From positions 165,315-229,314 of the forward strand of contig CAVYOD010000013.1 in NCBI GenBank assembly GCA_963770045.1: a stretch of DNA of 64,000 nt. The letters are read 5' to 3'. The notes beneath the pieces were generated by a model, which worked only from the letters and a program-made list of their open reading frames with translations, made no database searches and was not told the DNA's origin. Origin of the DNA: CAVYOD01 sp963770045 (GTDB lineage Bacteria; Acidobacteriota; Aminicenantia; Aminicenantales; CAVYOD01). Positions 40,770 through 50,554 of this stretch are shown here, piece by piece (positions within the stretch are counted from its first letter, which is position 1; each line of letters starts with the position of its first letter). The translations under genes and the position numbers were made by a program.

Positions 40770-42407
40770 TTATTTATCCAACCAGATATCCTTGGCCTCC
40801 AGATAAGATAAACCCAGCGGGGGAAGGCTCAATCCCCTGACATAGGGCTGAACAGCCACCCGCCTTTCAATTGAGAAAAGCGGAATGGCGGGCAGCTCTT
40901 CGCCCAGTTTCTGCTCGATCCGGAGGAAAAGCTCTATCCTCATCATCCAGCTCTGCTCGACCTCAGCCTTGGCCAGGAGCTCATCCGTCAGCTCGCTGGC
41001 ATAACCGAACACGTTGAGGTCAGACTTCGAATAGAAAAGCGGACGGATGATGTTTTCGGGGTCCGGGAAGTCCATCGTCCAGCCTGTCAAAACCAGAAAG
41101 GGACCCTTCGACCTCCTGAGCTCATCCGCGGATTCATAATATTCCAGTTTCAGTGGAATCCCCAACCTGGCGAGCTGCTCCTTGAGCTCCTGAAAAATCC
41201 TCAGTTGGAGTCCGGCTTTGGGGAGAAGGGCATATAAGACGAGGGAAGGGAACGGCTGTTCAGGCGAGAATCCCAGTTCATCGAGAAGGTGCCGGGCTTT
41301 CAGGGGGTCGTGGCCGAGGCCGTCGTCCAGGGGGTAGAAGCCCGGCAACTTGGCCGGAATAAAGTTATTCGTCGGCCGAGAGTTCGAGTCGAAGGTCGAA
41401 CTCACCCCGGCCAGTTTGCTTCTGTCGATTCCCAGGGCCAGTGCCCGGCGGACATCGGTTCTGTCGAGAGGCGGACGATGACAGCTCAAGCCCAGGAAGA
41501 ACAGGTCAAACGAACCGGCGGACAGAACCCGGCAACTCATCCGGGACAAGCGATCTGAGAGAAAAGGGATGACATCCACGTCGCCTTCGATAAAGTGGTC
41601 AACCGTGAAGTAGGGGCTAAACTCAACGGCATCCAGATAGGCAGGTTTGCCAAAATACTCTTTGTTTTTCTCGAGTCGGATTCCGACGATGTCCCCTCGG
41701 GGGCTCCTCAGCCAATAGGCAAATTTGAAGGGCCCTGTTCCGACTGGCTTCTGAAAAAAAGACCGGCCGTGGCTCTCGATGAGCTCGCGAGGAAGTATCT
41801 TGCAAAAGCTCATGCTCATCAGATAGAGGCCTGAGACATAGGGTCCGTTCCATTGGATCTCAAAGGTGTTATTGTCAACCACCCTAAATCCTTTTATTTC
41901 CTTGGCCCTTCCCTCATGGAATTCCTGGGCGCCGACGACTTTCGCAATGAAAAATTGTGAATAAGGTGAATGGGAGGCTTTCCGGACCAGCCGTTCGAGG
42001 GAGAATTTGACGTCCTCGGCCGTGACCTCCCGGCCGTGATGGAACTTTACCCCCTTCCGGAGATAAAAAGTGCAGAGCTTCCCCTCCTCCGAGATCACCC
42101 AATAGTCGGCCAGATCTGGGACGACATTGAGGTTCTTATCGAGCCTGACGAGTCCGTCATAAAGCTGCTCAGTGACAAAGGCGTTTATCCCCGCGGCCGG
42201 ATCGGACTCGACGACAAAGGGGCCTCCGAAATCCCTGATCCGGAATGTCCCGCCGCGACGGGGAATCTTGGAGCTTCCGGTTTGGGCAGAAGCCGAAACG
42301 ATAAGGAAGACCACCAAGCCGACGAGGAGAATCCTCGCAGCATATCTCGCTGGCAACCTGGGCATTTTTTGCCTTCCGGTCAAAGGGACGATATCTTTCT
42401 TTATCAC
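40770..42407 (-). CDS. Family 5 extracellular solute-binding protein
   Basis: Intact, 545 residues from a GTG with a GGAG site. Leader with a signal (ILLVGLVVFLIVSASAQ). The SBP_bac_5 fold is clear: LYDGLVRLDKNLNVVPDLAD, FYLRKGVKFHHGREVTAEDV, PVGTGPFKF and DVRRALALGIDR. The family binds peptides, nickel or glycosides for ABC importers. No permease or ATPase follows; instead a kinase and regulator do, so it more likely works as a periplasmic receptor feeding the kinase. That role is inference. Confidence 0.88.
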   Translation of the reverse strand: MIKKDIVPLTGRQKMPRLPARYAARILLVGLVVFLIVSASAQTGSSKIPRRGGTFRIRDFGGPFVVESDPAAGINAFVTEQLYDGLVRLDKNLNVVPDLADYWVISEEGKLCTFYLRKGVKFHHGREVTAEDVKFSLERLVRKASHSPYSQFFIAKVVGAQEFHEGRAKEIKGFRVVDNNTFEIQWNGPYVSGLYLMSMSFCKILPRELIESHGRSFFQKPVGTGPFKFAYWLRSPRGDIVGIRLEKNKEYFGKPAYLDAVEFSPYFTVDHFIEGDVDVIPFLSDRLSRMSCRVLSAGSFDLFFLGLSCHRPPLDRTDVRRALALGIDRSKLAGVSSTFDSNSRPTNNFIPAKLPGFYPLDDGLGHDPLKARHLLDELGFSPEQPFPSLVLYALLPKAGLQLRIFQELKEQLARLGIPLKLEYYESADELRRSKGPFLVLTGWTMDFPDPENIIRPLFYSKSDLNVFGYASELTDELLAKAEVEQSWMMRIELFLRIEQKLGEELPAIPLFSIERRVAVQPYVRGLSLPPLGLSYLEAKDIWLDK

Positions 42408-42946
42408 GTTCCGACTCCTATTTCAACCCCATGTCATGGTCGCTGCAGCCCTTCCCAAAGCCCCTCCTCCGCCATCACATGATTAGTGATGCTTCCAAAG
42501 ATACAAGAGATTACCCATAGAAATACCCGACGGGTTTTGCTTTGTTTCACCTCCGACCTGGTTACTCCTAGGAATTTATTTTATCAAAGACCTCTAAGTG
42601 TCTAATGCAAAACGCGATAAGCAACTTGACATGGTCAAGGTTGAGCCCGAGGCCACCCTTGGGACCCCGTAGCGGAGGGGGGGCCCGTCGGCTTGTCCGA
42701 CGGGGGAACCGACGGGACTGGTTCCTTGGGGTCCGGGGGCCAGAGGGTGGCCTCGGGCTCAACCTTGAACGCAGATGTCGCATGAGTTATTGCGTTTGTA
42801 TTAGTAGCAATTTCGGGAAGATGGAGGCTAACCAGGGCAATCTAAAGCAAGGATCATGCCAGTATAAGAAAAGAAGCAAACCCATATGAGGAAGCGCCCG
42901 AGGAACAAGAAATCGGGTGGAGGAGGTCTATCTTTGTAAACTTAAT
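42408..42946. other. Intergenic stretch with a MITE-like palindrome, 539 bp
   Basis: The upstream region of the solute-binding protein gene to 42600, then a 203-bp palindromic element, then about 140 bases with nothing recognisable up to the M19 stop. Confidence 0.5.
42602..42804. repeat. MITE-like palindromic element P1, complete copy
   Basis: 203 bp. The outer ends are imperfect inverted repeats (CTAATGCAAAACGCGATAA and TTATTGCGTTTGTATTAG). Inside lies a perfect 25-bp pair (42635-42659 with 42744-42768), continued by GGACCCC and GGGGTCC. The centre is an 8-bp stem CCCGTCGG/CCGACGGG with a 5-base loop. The whole can fold as one long cruciform. A second copy, in inverted orientation, begins at 63944. 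No ORF inside is credible, since the palindrome gives similar frames on both strands. Confidence 0.8.
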
Positions 42947-44221
42947 TTACAGTCCGGCGGTTGTTTTTTTCGAAATCTCGATGACCTTGCCGAAGACTCG
43001 CATCAGGTTTCCACTCCAGATTTTTTCGATCTCCGGCTCGGAGTAGCCGCGCCTAAGGAGCTCTTCGGTGACATGGTGCATTTCGCTCACGTCATTGCAG
43101 CCAATGACGCCTCCTCCTCCGTCAAAATCGGTGCCTATGCCGACAGAGTCGATTCCCACGATTTTGACGACGTGGTCGATGTGATCGACCAGGTCTCTGA
43201 GGGTGGCTTTGTCTTGGGGAAATTTGCTCTGGATGGACTCATATTCCTGCCAGATTTTTTCGCGGACGGCTTCATCTTTGATGTCCCGGAACCGGCCGTA
43301 TTTGGCTTCGAGGGCAGCCAAGGCTTTGTCCCGTTCGGGGTTCGGCTTGGGTTTTTTCACATAGTTCGAGAGGAAACACATCTGCATGACTCCGCCGTTC
43401 CGAGCCAGCGCCTTGAGCATCTCGTCCGTAAGATTCCTCGGGTTGTCGTCGAGCGCCCGGCAGCAGGAGTGGGAAGCAATGACCGGAGCCTGGGTCACGG
43501 CCAGGACGTCAAAAAATGATTTGTCCGAAGCGTGGGAGACATCGACCATCAGGCCCAGCCGATTGCATTCCCGGACGACCTTCCCGCCGAACTCGCTCAG
43601 ACCGTGGTCCTGAGGATCGTCCCGGTCGGTCGAGGAATCGCAGATATCATTATCACCGGAGTGGCAAAGGGTCAGGTAACGAACTCCCTGGTCATAGAAA
43701 GCTTTGAGGAGGGTCAGGTCTTGGCCGATGGGATACCCGTTTTCCATGCCGATAAAAGCTATCCGTTTCCCTTCTTTTTTTATCCGGTAGGCGTCCTCGG
43801 GGCTGAGGGCGAGAGCGATCCGGCCGGCCTGGGTCTCGCACATCCTATGGATCGCGTCCAGGACCGTCTGCGCCTGGGTCTTGGCGCGGGCGTAGCCTTC
43901 CGGTGTCCTCTCTTCCTGGCCGACAAAGACCGCAAAAAACTCCCCGTCCAACCCTCCCTCGACCATCCGGGGCAGGTCAACCTTCCCACTCTCGCGCTGG
44001 CCATGAACGACATCGTGGCGGACTCCGATGTCCCAGCCCTTGCGAAGCAGGTTGCTCGGAGTATCGCAGTGGCTGTCGATGGTCAAAATGCGCTGCTGGA
44101 TTTCTTTCGCCCGCGCGCTCAGGTCTTTTTCGCGGCCCTTGGTCCCGCAGCCCGCCTGAAAGCCAAAGACAAGAAGCGCAGTCAGGCCAAGAATTGTTTC
44201 CCTCTTCATTCTCAAGTTCAT
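42947..44221 (-). CDS. M19 membrane dipeptidase, lipoprotein
   Basis: Intact, 424 residues. The lipobox FQAGC follows a short leader. HxD metal motif in TIDSHCDTP. Other M19 landmarks are FIGMENGYPIG, LTLCHSGDND (a His ligand), DVSHASD and VIASHSCCRAL (His ligands), and GIGTDFDGGG. The enzyme hydrolyses dipeptides with a zinc pair. With the exported S8, S9 and M28 enzymes it would finish peptide breakdown in the periplasm. GAGG lies upstream of the chosen ATG. Confidence 0.93.
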   Translation of the reverse strand: MNLRMKRETILGLTALLVFGFQAGCGTKGREKDLSARAKEIQQRILTIDSHCDTPSNLLRKGWDIGVRHDVVHGQRESGKVDLPRMVEGGLDGEFFAVFVGQEERTPEGYARAKTQAQTVLDAIHRMCETQAGRIALALSPEDAYRIKKEGKRIAFIGMENGYPIGQDLTLLKAFYDQGVRYLTLCHSGDNDICDSSTDRDDPQDHGLSEFGGKVVRECNRLGLMVDVSHASDKSFFDVLAVTQAPVIASHSCCRALDDNPRNLTDEMLKALARNGGVMQMCFLSNYVKKPKPNPERDKALAALEAKYGRFRDIKDEAVREKIWQEYESIQSKFPQDKATLRDLVDHIDHVVKIVGIDSVGIGTDFDGGGGVIGCNDVSEMHHVTEELLRRGYSEPEIEKIWSGNLMRVFGKVIEISKKTTAGL

Positions 44222-44263
44222 TTGGTATGACCTCGTTTGTTCAAGGCTTCCCCAGAAACGGTT

Positions 44264-44305
44264 TCATTACGAGACAGACGAGACGACGATATAGACGAGA
44301 TAGAC
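44264..44305. repeat. GACGAGATAGAC intergenic repeat, site 1
   Basis: A degenerate run of ACGAGAC, ACGAGA and TAGAC units ending in the exact 12-mer GACGAGATAGAC at 44294-44305, between the M19 and ferritin-like genes. Confidence 0.7.
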
Positions 44306-44311
44306 GGTTAT

Positions 44312-44827
44312 TTAGTATTTCCCATCCATCTGGAATTCGGCCACATCATACCAGATCCCGTCCTGAGTCAGGGAGTCCAGCTGAGCCTGCAGGAGGTCGA
44401 AATGGAAATGCTCCTCCTCACAGATCTTGTCAAAAATATCCCGGACCTTCGGGTCCTCGGCCTTGTCGCCGGAGGCCCTGAAGAAATCAACCGCCTTCTG
44501 TTCGAGCTCCATGCCGATCCGCAGCGCTTCCAGCTCGCCCTTGCCGGCGGCCTTCTTCATCCTGGCGGCGAGATCTTCGATCACGGCCGACTCTTTATCG
44601 ACATCATCCAGCTTGACCTGCTTTTTCCATTCGTCCGAACCCGTCATCTGGGTAAAAATCTGACTGAATGTCTCCAGGTGCTGGACTTCCTCCGCGGAGA
44701 GTTTCCGAAACATCTTCTTGCCGAGTTCGTTGTGGGTCACTTCGGCCGCGTGGTTAAAAAACTTCCGGCCGTTGATCTCCAATATAATGGCCTCTCTGAT
44801 GAGCTTCATGAGATCCTTGTTTTCCAA
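44312..44827 (-). CDS. Rubrerythrin/ferritin-like di-iron protein
   Basis: Intact, 171 residues, four-helix bundle. Iron ligands fit Glu in IILEINGRKFF, Glu and His in AEEVQHLETF, Glu in MELEQKAVDFF and Glu/His in EEEHFHFDLL. The rubredoxin Cys4 tail of classical rubrerythrin is absent. Likely a peroxide-scavenging or iron-handling protein of the YciF/ferritin-like group. Intergenic 12-mer repeats border it on both sides. Confidence 0.88.
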   Translation of the reverse strand: MENKDLMKLIREAIILEINGRKFFNHAAEVTHNELGKKMFRKLSAEEVQHLETFSQIFTQMTGSDEWKKQVKLDDVDKESAVIEDLAARMKKAAGKGELEALRIGMELEQKAVDFFRASGDKAEDPKVRDIFDKICEEEHFHFDLLQAQLDSLTQDGIWYDVAEFQMDGKY

Positions 44828-44884
44828 TTTTGCCTCCCTGAAAACCTAAATGAGCCGCTTATGTTAGCACAAAAAGAAAATATG

Positions 44885-45008
44885 GTCTATCTCGTCAATC
44901 ACGTCTATCTCGTCATCTCGCCAAGAATATAAAAAGAAAAAAACAATAGGCAACTGCAATGTCTTGTCTTTAACGAAATAGACGAGACGACTAGACGACG
45001 AGATAGAC
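44885..45008. repeat. GTCTATCTCGTC intergenic repeat, site 2
   Basis: GTCTATCTCGTC occurs at 44885-44896 and again at 44903-44914. Its complement GACGAGATAGAC is at 44997-45008, running up to the creatininase stop. The sites on the two strands could pair as a hairpin around about 80 bases. Confidence 0.75.
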
Positions 45009-45897
45009 TATTTTTTTGCTTGTTTCCAGGCTTCGATAAATTTCACGGCCCGATTCACCATGTCTTGAAGAACCTTCTCGCCTTTGGCCGCGGTCGCCGT
45101 TTTGGGATCGCTCAGAGACCAGATGCCGTTGCGTCGAGAGATCTTTGCTCGATCCCCCTTTCTTGGTCTCTTCGGGGACGGCGAAGAAGGGAATTCCAGA
45201 CGGTCAGCAGTTCGGGATTTTTCTTGGCCAGCTCCCTGAGCTCTTCCATTTGAGGGGTAAACTTTATCGTCGGCTTCTGCGCTCTCTCCATCTTGACCAG
45301 GCCGGGCTCGAGATAGAGCATGATCGACGTCTCCTCGATGCCGGCATGCCAGTCGAAGAATTCGCCGGCCTCCTCACCCTGCTGAATGGAGCTGCCGACT
45401 CCGATGGCCACAGCAGTCGCCTCGGTTTCATGGTTGATCCTGTGAATGACCATTTCCTGGACGATCGTGTTTCCGCCGTGATAATTAAAAAAGAGAAACC
45501 TGCGGAAACCGTATTTGATGAGCATCTGGGCGGTTTCAAAGAGGACCTCGGCCATCGTCTCCGGCTTCAGGCTCAGAGTTCCCGGAAAGCCTGAATGGTA
45601 AAGGCTGTAGCCGGCCAGAACGACGGGGGCGACCAGGACACCCGTCCTGGCGGAGACGGCCTTGCAGGCGCCAAAGGCCTCGTAGAAGTCCGTGCCCAGG
45701 GGAAGCTGAGGACCGTGCTGTTCGGTGCTCCCCAGGGGGATGATGACCATGTTGCTCCGGGTCAGATAATCGGCGACGTCCATCCAACCCATCTCCTGAA
45801 GGACGAGCGGCTTGGCCGCTGCTTGGGGAAAGCCCGCCTGAACGAGTAGGACCAATAAGACCGCCATAAGGCAGACCTTGCGTTGGCTCGCAGTCAT
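45008..45897 (-). CDS. Exported creatininase-family amidohydrolase, one frameshift
   Basis: About 296 residues with a signal peptide (LMAVLLVLLVQAGFPQAAA). Metal-site motifs of the creatininase fold are present: STEQHGPQLPLGTDF, NYHGGN and WHAGIEETS. A frame change near 45150 restores the C-terminus (GIWSLSDPKTATAAKGEKVL) and the stop at 45008. The family includes creatininase and enzymes of RiPP and cofactor pathways; the substrate is not predictable here. The export signal is seen in many homologues of unknown role. Confidence 0.85.
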
Positions 45898-45917
45898 GTT
45901 CGACCTCCTCTAAGCGA

Positions 45918-46889
45918 TTATGTTTTTGCTTTTTTAAAGACGTAGAAGCTCCTCTGTTGCTCTCGGCCCTTCCTGAGACAAAAATCAATGATGCGGTACC
46001 CTGCTTCAAGGAGGCTCTGGAAGGCCTGCCGCGTTCGGAGTCTCCATTCCAGTGGAATGTTCCGGACTCTCTCATCCTGAACGTCTGTCTCGCGAAGCAT
46101 CCTGTAAAAATCCAGAGGAACGTCCACCGTCAAAACTTCCGCCCTGTGGTCAAGTCTCAATTCCTCGACGACCTCGAGCCAGATAGGCCCGCTTTTACCC
46201 GAGACTTCGGCGGGGCGCGCAACGATAACCCTGTGCTCGGGGGCAGAAGCGGTTTTCCTATCGTATCCGGGCGTCTCGGCTTGTTTTCGCAGATCCCAGG
46301 AGACGTAGAACCGGTCGCGGGGGACATCGGGCCTGTTGAGAAGACCGGCGAAATCACTGTAGGCGCTTTCAACGTATTCGAGGACCTTCATGCCAAAGCA
46401 GTGAACGTTGCGATAGGCATTGACGCTGGTCAGAGGATCGTAGGTGCAGGTTATGGTCCGGATGCCCATCAGATTCAAGACCTGATCCCGCTGAAACTCT
46501 TTGATCAGGACACCCAGGCCCAAGCCCTGAAAGTCCTCCCTCACGCCGGTGTACTGGGAATAAAACTGGATATTCTCCGGCTCGCGGAAACCAACTTTCT
46601 TGTCTTTGACTCCGGCGAAACCGTAACAGAATCCGACCAGATGCTCAGGGTCTTGGGCAAAACCTCCCCCCACGGACTCAGCGAAGACCCCGATGTACAG
46701 GCTGCCTCCGTCGTGGAGATAGTTCTCGCACATCATATTTCTTCCGCCGGCCAGGCGGTCTTCGGGATCTCCCCAAACCTTGTTCCTCAAGTCGTCATAT
46801 TTAAGATATTCGGGGGAACTCGCCGAATTCTCCACCTTGAAAAGAAATTTTCTCCCCTTGATCGACCGCACTCTCTCCAGATTCTTCAT
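45918..46889 (-). CDS. GNAT-family protein, COG3375-like
   Basis: Intact, 323 residues. The N-terminal half (to about 190) holds a GNAT fold with the acetyl-CoA loop VREDFQGLGLGVLIKEFQR. The C-terminal half (DRFYVSWDL onward) is an additional domain seen in COG3375 'predicted acetyltransferase' proteins. No signal peptide. It lies 20 bases downstream of nothing on its strand and 20 bases upstream of the creatininase gene, so the two are likely co-transcribed. Confidence 0.75.
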   Translation of the reverse strand: MKNLERVRSIKGRKFLFKVENSASSPEYLKYDDLRNKVWGDPEDRLAGGRNMMCENYLHDGGSLYIGVFAESVGGGFAQDPEHLVGFCYGFAGVKDKKVGFREPENIQFYSQYTGVREDFQGLGLGVLIKEFQRDQVLNLMGIRTITCTYDPLTSVNAYRNVHCFGMKVLEYVESAYSDFAGLLNRPDVPRDRFYVSWDLRKQAETPGYDRKTASAPEHRVIVARPAEVSGKSGPIWLEVVEELRLDHRAEVLTVDVPLDFYRMLRETDVQDERVRNIPLEWRLRTRQAFQSLLEAGYRIIDFCLRKGREQQRSFYVFKKAKT

Positions 46890-47000
46890 CTCCGCTCACC
46901 CGCTCGCCTGATTCTCAGGCTCAGACAAGGATTGATTTTAGCCAAAGCATGTGCTCTTGCAAGACGCGAGAGAAACATACTGCCCTATCTTTCTTTTCTC

Positions 47001-47029
47001 CTCACCGCTCACTCCTTACCCCTCACCAT
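47001..47029. repeat. CTCACC/CTTACC intergenic repeat, copy 1
   Basis: An irregular array of CTCACC, CTCACT, CTTACC and CTCACC hexamer-like units between divergent genes. A similar array is at 53333-53359. Confidence 0.5.
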
Positions 47030-47119
47030 GAATTTGAATTTCCCCTTCTTTTATTGTATGGTAAATACCTTTGCCGGGAACGAAGGTGGCCGGGATATCC
47101 CGACCTGAGGAGTAAGAAA

Positions 47120-49592
47120 ATGAAATCCCTCAAGAAAGTGAGCCTGGTTTTTTTGTTTCTTTTTGCTCCTCTCACGATCCGGGCTGAGATCAGAGTCAAG
47201 GTCATCCAGGGCCCGGCAGACCTGCCCGAGCCCTTCTGCGAATTGGCCCAAAAAGGCGACATCCTGATCACCGACGGATCTTACGAGTTTCTCGTCGGGG
47301 GAACCGCGAGATGGCTCAATAATATCCTCAATTACCCGGATGCCAATGCCATGGGCAGCATTCTGAGCCTTGTCCCCGCCGGGAAACACCTGAGAGACCG
47401 GGTGAATATCGGTTCTCCAATCATCAGCCTCAAGGGCAGGGAGAGGGTTCTCACCTACTCTTCCGTTCGGCAGAGAAAAGGCTCCTCTGCGGCCGCTGGA
47501 GCCGTGCTGGAGTGCGCGGCCTCTTTTGAGGGACCGGGTCGAGAAAAGCTCCTGGTCAAGACGACTTATGAGTTTTTGCCCGGGCAGGGCAGGATCAACA
47601 TCAGATCCACACTGACCAACAGCGGGACCTCGGCCGTCAAAGACCTTTCCTTTTCGCTTTCCGTCAGCGCCAATTCGCGGTATTATTTTTCTCCATTTCA
47701 TAAAGAGCTCCATCCCGGCCTTAACTTTCGGACTTGCCAGAAGGAAGGCCACACCCTGGGCTTGCTGAATTCGAATGCCATTCCGACCGATGAAGAACAC
47801 CCGGTGCCCGGCACGCTCGGGTCCAGGACAATCCTACCAGATTCAATATGTGCTCTGGACGAACGAGGAAACGGGGGCGGTTCTCCAGAAGATCTATGAC
47901 TACCTCCATCTGAAAACAATGCCCGCGACGCTGCGGTTCAAAGATTTTTCGGGAAAACTGATGGAGGTCGTGGTCCGCGAAGAGGTTTCCTCGTCTGTCT
48001 TCTTCAAGGCTTTTCTGGAGCAACCCCTGGATCTCCATGTCCCTCTGCCGGACGGCGTGTACAGCGTGACCGCCAACTTATTCCCCGCAGTCGCCACCGC
48101 GTCTCTGGCGGTCAAAGGAAAAGGGAAAAACTCATGCCTCATCCAAAGCCCCCCGCTGGGACGTCTCAAAGTCAAGGTCCAGGATCGCAAGGGAGTTTTT
48201 GTCCCTGGCAAAGTCACTTTTGTCGGGCTAGCTCCAACGAAAAACCCCTACTTTGCGCCGGACAATCCTGTTCGCACGGGCCGGGGCTGGGTAGGGTTCA
48301 AGAACACCCGCTATGCCCAGGAGGAGGGAATCGAGGTCAGCCTCGCCGCGGGGACTTATTTGACATGTGCTTCGCGGGGGCCCGAATATACGACCCAGCA
48401 AAGAGTCATAGAAGTCCTGAAGGACCAGAGCCAGGAACTCATCTTTCAGATTGACCGGGTCTTGCCCAGGAGCGGCTTCATCTCTCTCGACCCCCATCTC
48501 CACACGCAGAATTCGGACGGCGCCGTCGGTATCCTCGAACGTCTCAGATCGATTGTCGCTGAAGGCGTGGACGTGGCCTCGGCCACAGACCATAACTTTA
48601 TTACCGATTATCTCCCGGAACTCAAGAAGAACGGCTTGGACAAGTATTTGGCCGTTATGGCAGGCAGCGAGGTGACTCCGGCGTCAAATTTCATCCATTT
48701 CTGCGTCTACCCCCAAAAAATAAAAGCCGGGGAGGAAAATCATGGTGCGGTCGTCCCCCTGGAGGAGGATGCAGCGACACTCTTTCGGGAGAATCGGAGA
48801 GCAAACCCTGAGGCGGTCCTGCAGCTCAATCATCCTCGAGAGGGCGACCTGGGATATTTCAACAATTTACACCTGGACGAGAAGACGGCCGCATCCGCGG
48901 ACAGGGGCTTTGATCTGTCCATCGATGTTTTTGAGGCCATGAACGGCGCCATCTTCGGAGGGAGCAACCAGCGGGCCATCGAAGACTGGTTCCATCTCCT
49001 CTGCCGGGGATATTTTTTCCCGATCGTCGGCTCTTCGGATGCCCATTGGACGGACGGAAATGAACCCGGCTACTCGCGAACTTGCGTTTTCCTGGGGCCG
49101 GCCAAAGAAAAAGATGTGGATTTGACGGCGCTCCTGGCGGCCGTCAAAAGAGGAAAGTCCTTTATCAGCAACGGCCCGATGATCGAATTCAAGGTTAACA
49201 AGAGGTATACGGCCGGAGATTTTCTGACCGCCCGAGGAGGAAAAGTCGTCCTCTGGCTCAAGGTCCAGAGCGCACCTTGGGTTTCCGTGAATGAAGCTAG
49301 GGTCATCGTCAACGGGGAAAGAAAAATGACCCTCCCTATCACCGGGCAAGAAAAGGACCCGGTCAAGCTGGAAAAAAAGGTCGAGCTCGTCCTCGACCGG
49401 GACGCCTTTATCGCCCTCGAGGTCTTGGGGACGAAGACTCTCTACCCCGTCGTCCAGCAGCGCTCTTACGAGGGCCAACCAGACACGGCCGCTTTCCCTT
49501 ACGCTTTGACCAATCCGGTCTTTGTCGATGTGGACGGCAACGGCCGCTTCGACCCTCCCTGGCCCGAGAAAGTGAAGGAGAACCAGAAATGA
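47120..49592 (+). CDS. PHP-domain metallohydrolase, CehA/McbA-like, one frameshift
   Basis: About 824 residues from MKSLKKVS (GAGGAG site), with a signal peptide. The N-terminal 450 residues are beta-rich and of unknown role. The PHP domain begins FISLDPHLHTQNSDGAVG (HxH metal motif), then ATDHNF, AGSEVTPASNF, LNHPR and VGSSDAHW, all metal-site elements. CehA-type enzymes hydrolyse carbamate or phosphate esters. One frame change near 47830 joins the two parts. The 3' end overlaps the radical SAM gene by 4 bases. Confidence 0.85.
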
Positions 49593-50554
49593 GCCTTCGT
49601 CGCAAACTATCCCTGGCCAACCGGGGGGCGGTGAATTACCTCAGCAAGCGGCCGCTCTGCATCTCCTTCGAAATTACCCATTCCTGCAACGCCCGCTGCA
49701 AACACTGCCACTTGGGCGGTCCGGTCAAAGAAGAGAGGGCCAGCCCTCAAAGACTGGGTGAACTCTGCCGGACGCTGAGGCCGGTCGTCGCCCAGCTTTC
49801 GGGCGGTGAGCCCATGCTCAGAAGCGACCTCGTCCAAATTATTAAAGAATTCAGCCGGCCCAACAAAGCTCCCTATATCGTGATCACGACCAACGGGGCT
49901 CTCCTGACCAAATCCAAGTACTTCGAACTTCGCGAGGCGGGAGTTGATGAGATCTCCCTCTCCCTGGACTATCCGGACGAGCGACATGATCTATTCCGGG
50001 GCGTGCCCGGGCTTTTCGGCAAGATCCAAACGCTCATCCGAGGGATCGATTCTGACAAATCCAAGGCCATCACCCTTTGTTGCGTCGTTCAGAGCGATAA
50101 TTTTCGGGACCTGCCCAAGATGGCCGCCCTGGCCCAACGATGGGGTGTCAGACTGAACCTCAGCGCCTATACCCGCCTCCGGACCAACAATTCCGGTTAC
50201 CTCTTGAGCCCGAATGACCTGGAGGAATTCAAGAAAGTCGTGACCGAGCTCATCGCTTTCAAAGAGAAATTTCGGACGCTCTACACCTCGGATTACGTCT
50301 TCAAACAAATGATCGGCTATTTCGAGAGAGGTTCGGTCCCCGGATGCCGGACCGGAGAACGATTTTTCAACGTCAACCCCGACGGCACCTTTTCTCCCTG
50401 CGGACTCATCATCACCCGCTTCAAGACGCCGCAGGAGCTCCGGGAAAACTTCGCCCGGAAGAATGATTGCAGCTTTTGCTATACCAGCATCAGGGCCAAT
50501 ACCGAAAAACCCGCGAGCTATGCGATCAAGGATGGTCTCAGATCCCTCCGATGA
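49589..50554 (+). CDS. Radical SAM protein with C-terminal Cys motif
   Basis: Intact, 321 residues. The cluster motif CNARCKHC in ITHSCNARCKHCHLGG, then LSGGEPML and ITTNGALL are standard. The C-terminal region has a SPASM-like Cys set: GCRTGERFFNVNPDGTFSPC and CSFC. Such domains bind auxiliary clusters in enzymes that modify peptides or cofactors. No precursor peptide gene is visible next to it. ATGA overlaps with both neighbours make it the centre of a three-gene unit. Confidence 0.9.
   Translation: MSLRRKLSLANRGAVNYLSKRPLCISFEITHSCNARCKHCHLGGPVKEERASPQRLGELCRTLRPVVAQLSGGEPMLRSDLVQIIKEFSRPNKAPYIVITTNGALLTKSKYFELREAGVDEISLSLDYPDERHDLFRGVPGLFGKIQTLIRGIDSDKSKAITLCCVVQSDNFRDLPKMAALAQRWGVRLNLSAYTRLRTNNSGYLLSPNDLEEFKKVVTELIAFKEKFRTLYTSDYVFKQMIGYFERGSVPGCRTGERFFNVNPDGTFSPCGLIITRFKTPQELRENFARKNDCSFCYTSIRANTEKPASYAIKDGLRSLR

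Noticed and set aside
42568..42889. Overlapping ORFs on both strands with similar peptides
   Set aside because: They come from the palindromic P1 element; the resemblance is a result of the inverted repeat.
44885..45008. CRISPR-like array
   Set aside because: The 12-mer copies are too short, irregularly spaced and on both strands, and no cas genes are present.
45957..47108. 383-codon plus-strand open frame
   Set aside because: Mostly antisense to the GNAT gene, and composition is unlike a protein.
46949..47119. N-terminal extension of the PHP protein
   Set aside because: The extension runs through a CTCACC repeat; a ribosome site and signal peptide support the start at 47120.
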